A stretch of DNA of 7,312 nt from positions 1 to 7,312 of the forward strand of contig JAITTA010000075.1 in the NCBI GenBank assembly GCA_031287395.1, in the 5' to 3' direction. The notes beneath the pieces are model-generated. The model was not told where the DNA came from. It did no database searches and saw only the letters and a program-made list of their open reading frames with translations. The first letter of the stretch is position 1; the number at the start of each line of letters is the position of its first letter. The stretch comes from Dysgonamonadaceae bacterium. Its GTDB lineage: Bacteria; Bacteroidota; Bacteroidia; Bacteroidales; Azobacteroidaceae. Positions 6,251 to 7,312 of the stretch are shown one piece after another. The position numbers and the translations under genes are program-made.

Positions 6251-7312
6251 ACAAAGCAGGGATCGTTATTTGCCTCTTTTTTGCCCTGGGGTTGAACGGG
6301 TATACCCAGCAATTAGACCTGAATAATGTTAAAGAGTTGATTTCCAAAGACAAATTATTGAAACTCAGCGGAGGATTTTCCTCCAGCGTGGTGACTTATT
6401 CGGGGACGGAACCGTCGCAGCGGGACCCGTTCGTGTATTACCTGAACGGGAATATTAACCTGAATATTGCCGGCTTGCTGGATTTGCCCTTTTCTTTTAA
6501 TTTTACCAATTCGGGTTCCAACTATACTTATCCGTCCATGCCCAACCGGCTGGCGCTGCATCCGGTATATAAATCCCTGACGGGACATTTCGGGGATGTG
6601 TCCATGAATTTTTCGCCCTATACCCTGAACGGGCACCAGTTTACCGGGGCCGGGCTGGAGTTCAGGCCGGAAAGCCCCTTGAAAATCGCCGTCATGTACG
6701 GGCGTCTGCAAAAAGCCGTCGAGTATGGCTCCGGGAACGATCTTGTCCCGGCGGCCTACAAACGAACCGGAACCGGCGTTAAGCTGGAGTATGAAAAGCC
6801 AAAGTATCGCCTGGGAATTTCATTGTTTTCCGCAAGTGACGATGAAAATTCCCTGGCAGCGATTCTTCCCGACAGCCTGGATACCAGGCCCCAGAGTAAT
6901 GTCGCCGGTAGCCTGTCCGCCGCCTTGAGCCTGATTCCCAACATGCAGCTGGCCATGGAATACGGGGTCAGCCTTTTGAACCGGGATACCCGCGTGCAGG
7001 GGAACGACACGGCCAATACCCGCTACAATGCCCTGAAAATGTCGCTGAACTACACGTTCGAAAAAAATACCGTGGGAATCGGCTATGAACGGATTGATCC
7101 GGGATATAAAACCCTGGGCGCTTATTTTTTCAATAACGACCTGGAAAATATAACCCTCAATTATGCCAGACCCTTTTTCAATAACAAAGCCACCATTGCA
7201 TTATCGGGAGGTATCGAGCACGACGACCTGGACCGGGTCAAGGAATCCCGAACGAGACGGTTTGTCGTTTCGGGGGACGTCAATTACACCCCCTCCGAAA
7301 GACTTAATTTCA
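6247..7312 (+). CDS. Predicted outer-membrane beta-barrel protein, 5' part
   Basis: The frame is open from the ATG at 6247 to the window edge: 355 codons are visible and the 3' end is missing. The ATG shares four bases (ATGA) with the lipoprotein stop, implying translational coupling. Residues 1-20 are a signal peptide (hydrophobic IVICLFFALGL, likely cut near GYT|QQ). From about residue 38 on, alternating hydrophobic/polar stretches suggest beta-strands (YYLNGNINLNIAG, LKMSLNYTF, VGIGYERI, RFVVSGDVNYT), with no long alpha-helical segment. Two stretches look conserved: SPYTLNGHQFTGAGLEFRP (123-141) with MYGRLQKAV (150-158), and YERIDPGYKTLGAYFFNNDL (280-299). From memory, similar blocks recur in uncharacterised Bacteroidetes outer-membrane proteins encoded beside PKD/Ig proteins. 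There is no TonB box or plug domain and no PorP/SprF-like size or motif. Function is unknown; a partner or membrane anchor for the lipoprotein is the natural guess. Confidence 0.85.
   Translation, partial: MNKAGIVICLFFALGLNGYTQQLDLNNVKELISKDKLLKLSGGFSSSVVTYSGTEPSQRDPFVYYLNGNINLNIAGLLDLPFSFNFTNSGSNYTYPSMPNRLALHPVYKSLTGHFGDVSMNFSPYTLNGHQFTGAGLEFRPESPLKIAVMYGRLQKAVEYGSGNDLVPAAYKRTGTGVKLEYEKPKYRLGISLFSASDDENSLAAILPDSLDTRPQSNVAGSLSAALSLIPNMQLAMEYGVSLLNRDTRVQGNDTANTRYNALKMSLNYTFEKNTVGIGYERIDPGYKTLGAYFFNNDLENITLNYARPFFNNKATIALSGGIEHDDLDRVKESRTRRFVVSGDVNYTPSERLNF

Noticed and set aside
6355..7016. Short frames on both strands inside the barrel gene
   Set aside because: The continuous frame from 6247 with signal peptide and beta-strand pattern explains this stretch. 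The others are shadows.
1..7312. CRISPR arrays, insertion sequences, phage genes, toxin-antitoxin pairs
   Set aside because: I saw no regularly spaced repeats, no terminal inverted repeats flanking a transposase, and no recognisable mobile-element or toxin-antitoxin protein.

Overview
The window reads as chromosomal DNA of a Bacteroidota species, most likely order Bacteroidales. Three observations support this. The promoters match the Bacteroidetes pattern (TAnnTTTG at -7, with TTTG/TTG about 19-21 bp upstream). Gene starts have A-rich leaders without Shine-Dalgarno sequences. The enolase, the M16 peptidase and the PKD lipoprotein/outer-membrane barrel pair all look like Bacteroidetes proteins. 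I cannot name a genus from the sequence alone.

Layout: (1) 2-229, plus strand: the last 75 codons of a Gfo/Idh/MocA-type oxidoreductase. (2) 254-304: a perfect 21-bp hairpin between two convergent genes, probably a shared bidirectional terminator. (3) 336-3224, minus strand: a secreted 962-residue M16 (pitrilysin/insulinase-like) zinc peptidase with its own promoter. (4) 3338-4618, minus strand: enolase with all catalytic residues. Its intrinsic terminator merges with the promoter of the peptidase gene downstream. (5) 4619-4897: a 279-bp divergent intergenic region carrying the enolase promoter on the minus strand and the lipoprotein promoter on the plus strand. (6) 4898-6250, plus strand: a lipoprotein with three PKD-like domains and an unassigned C-terminal domain. 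(7) 6247 to the window edge, plus strand: the first 355 codons of a predicted outer-membrane beta-barrel protein, whose start codon overlaps the lipoprotein stop (ATGA).

Enolase and the peptidase are co-oriented but look like separate transcription units. The lipoprotein and barrel look like one translationally coupled operon, probably a surface complex of unknown function that continues past the right edge. This operon is the least explained and most interesting part of the window. It is visibly richer in GC than the peptidase gene. No RNA gene, CRISPR array, insertion sequence or phage gene is recognisable. All gaps between genes are under 300 bp.
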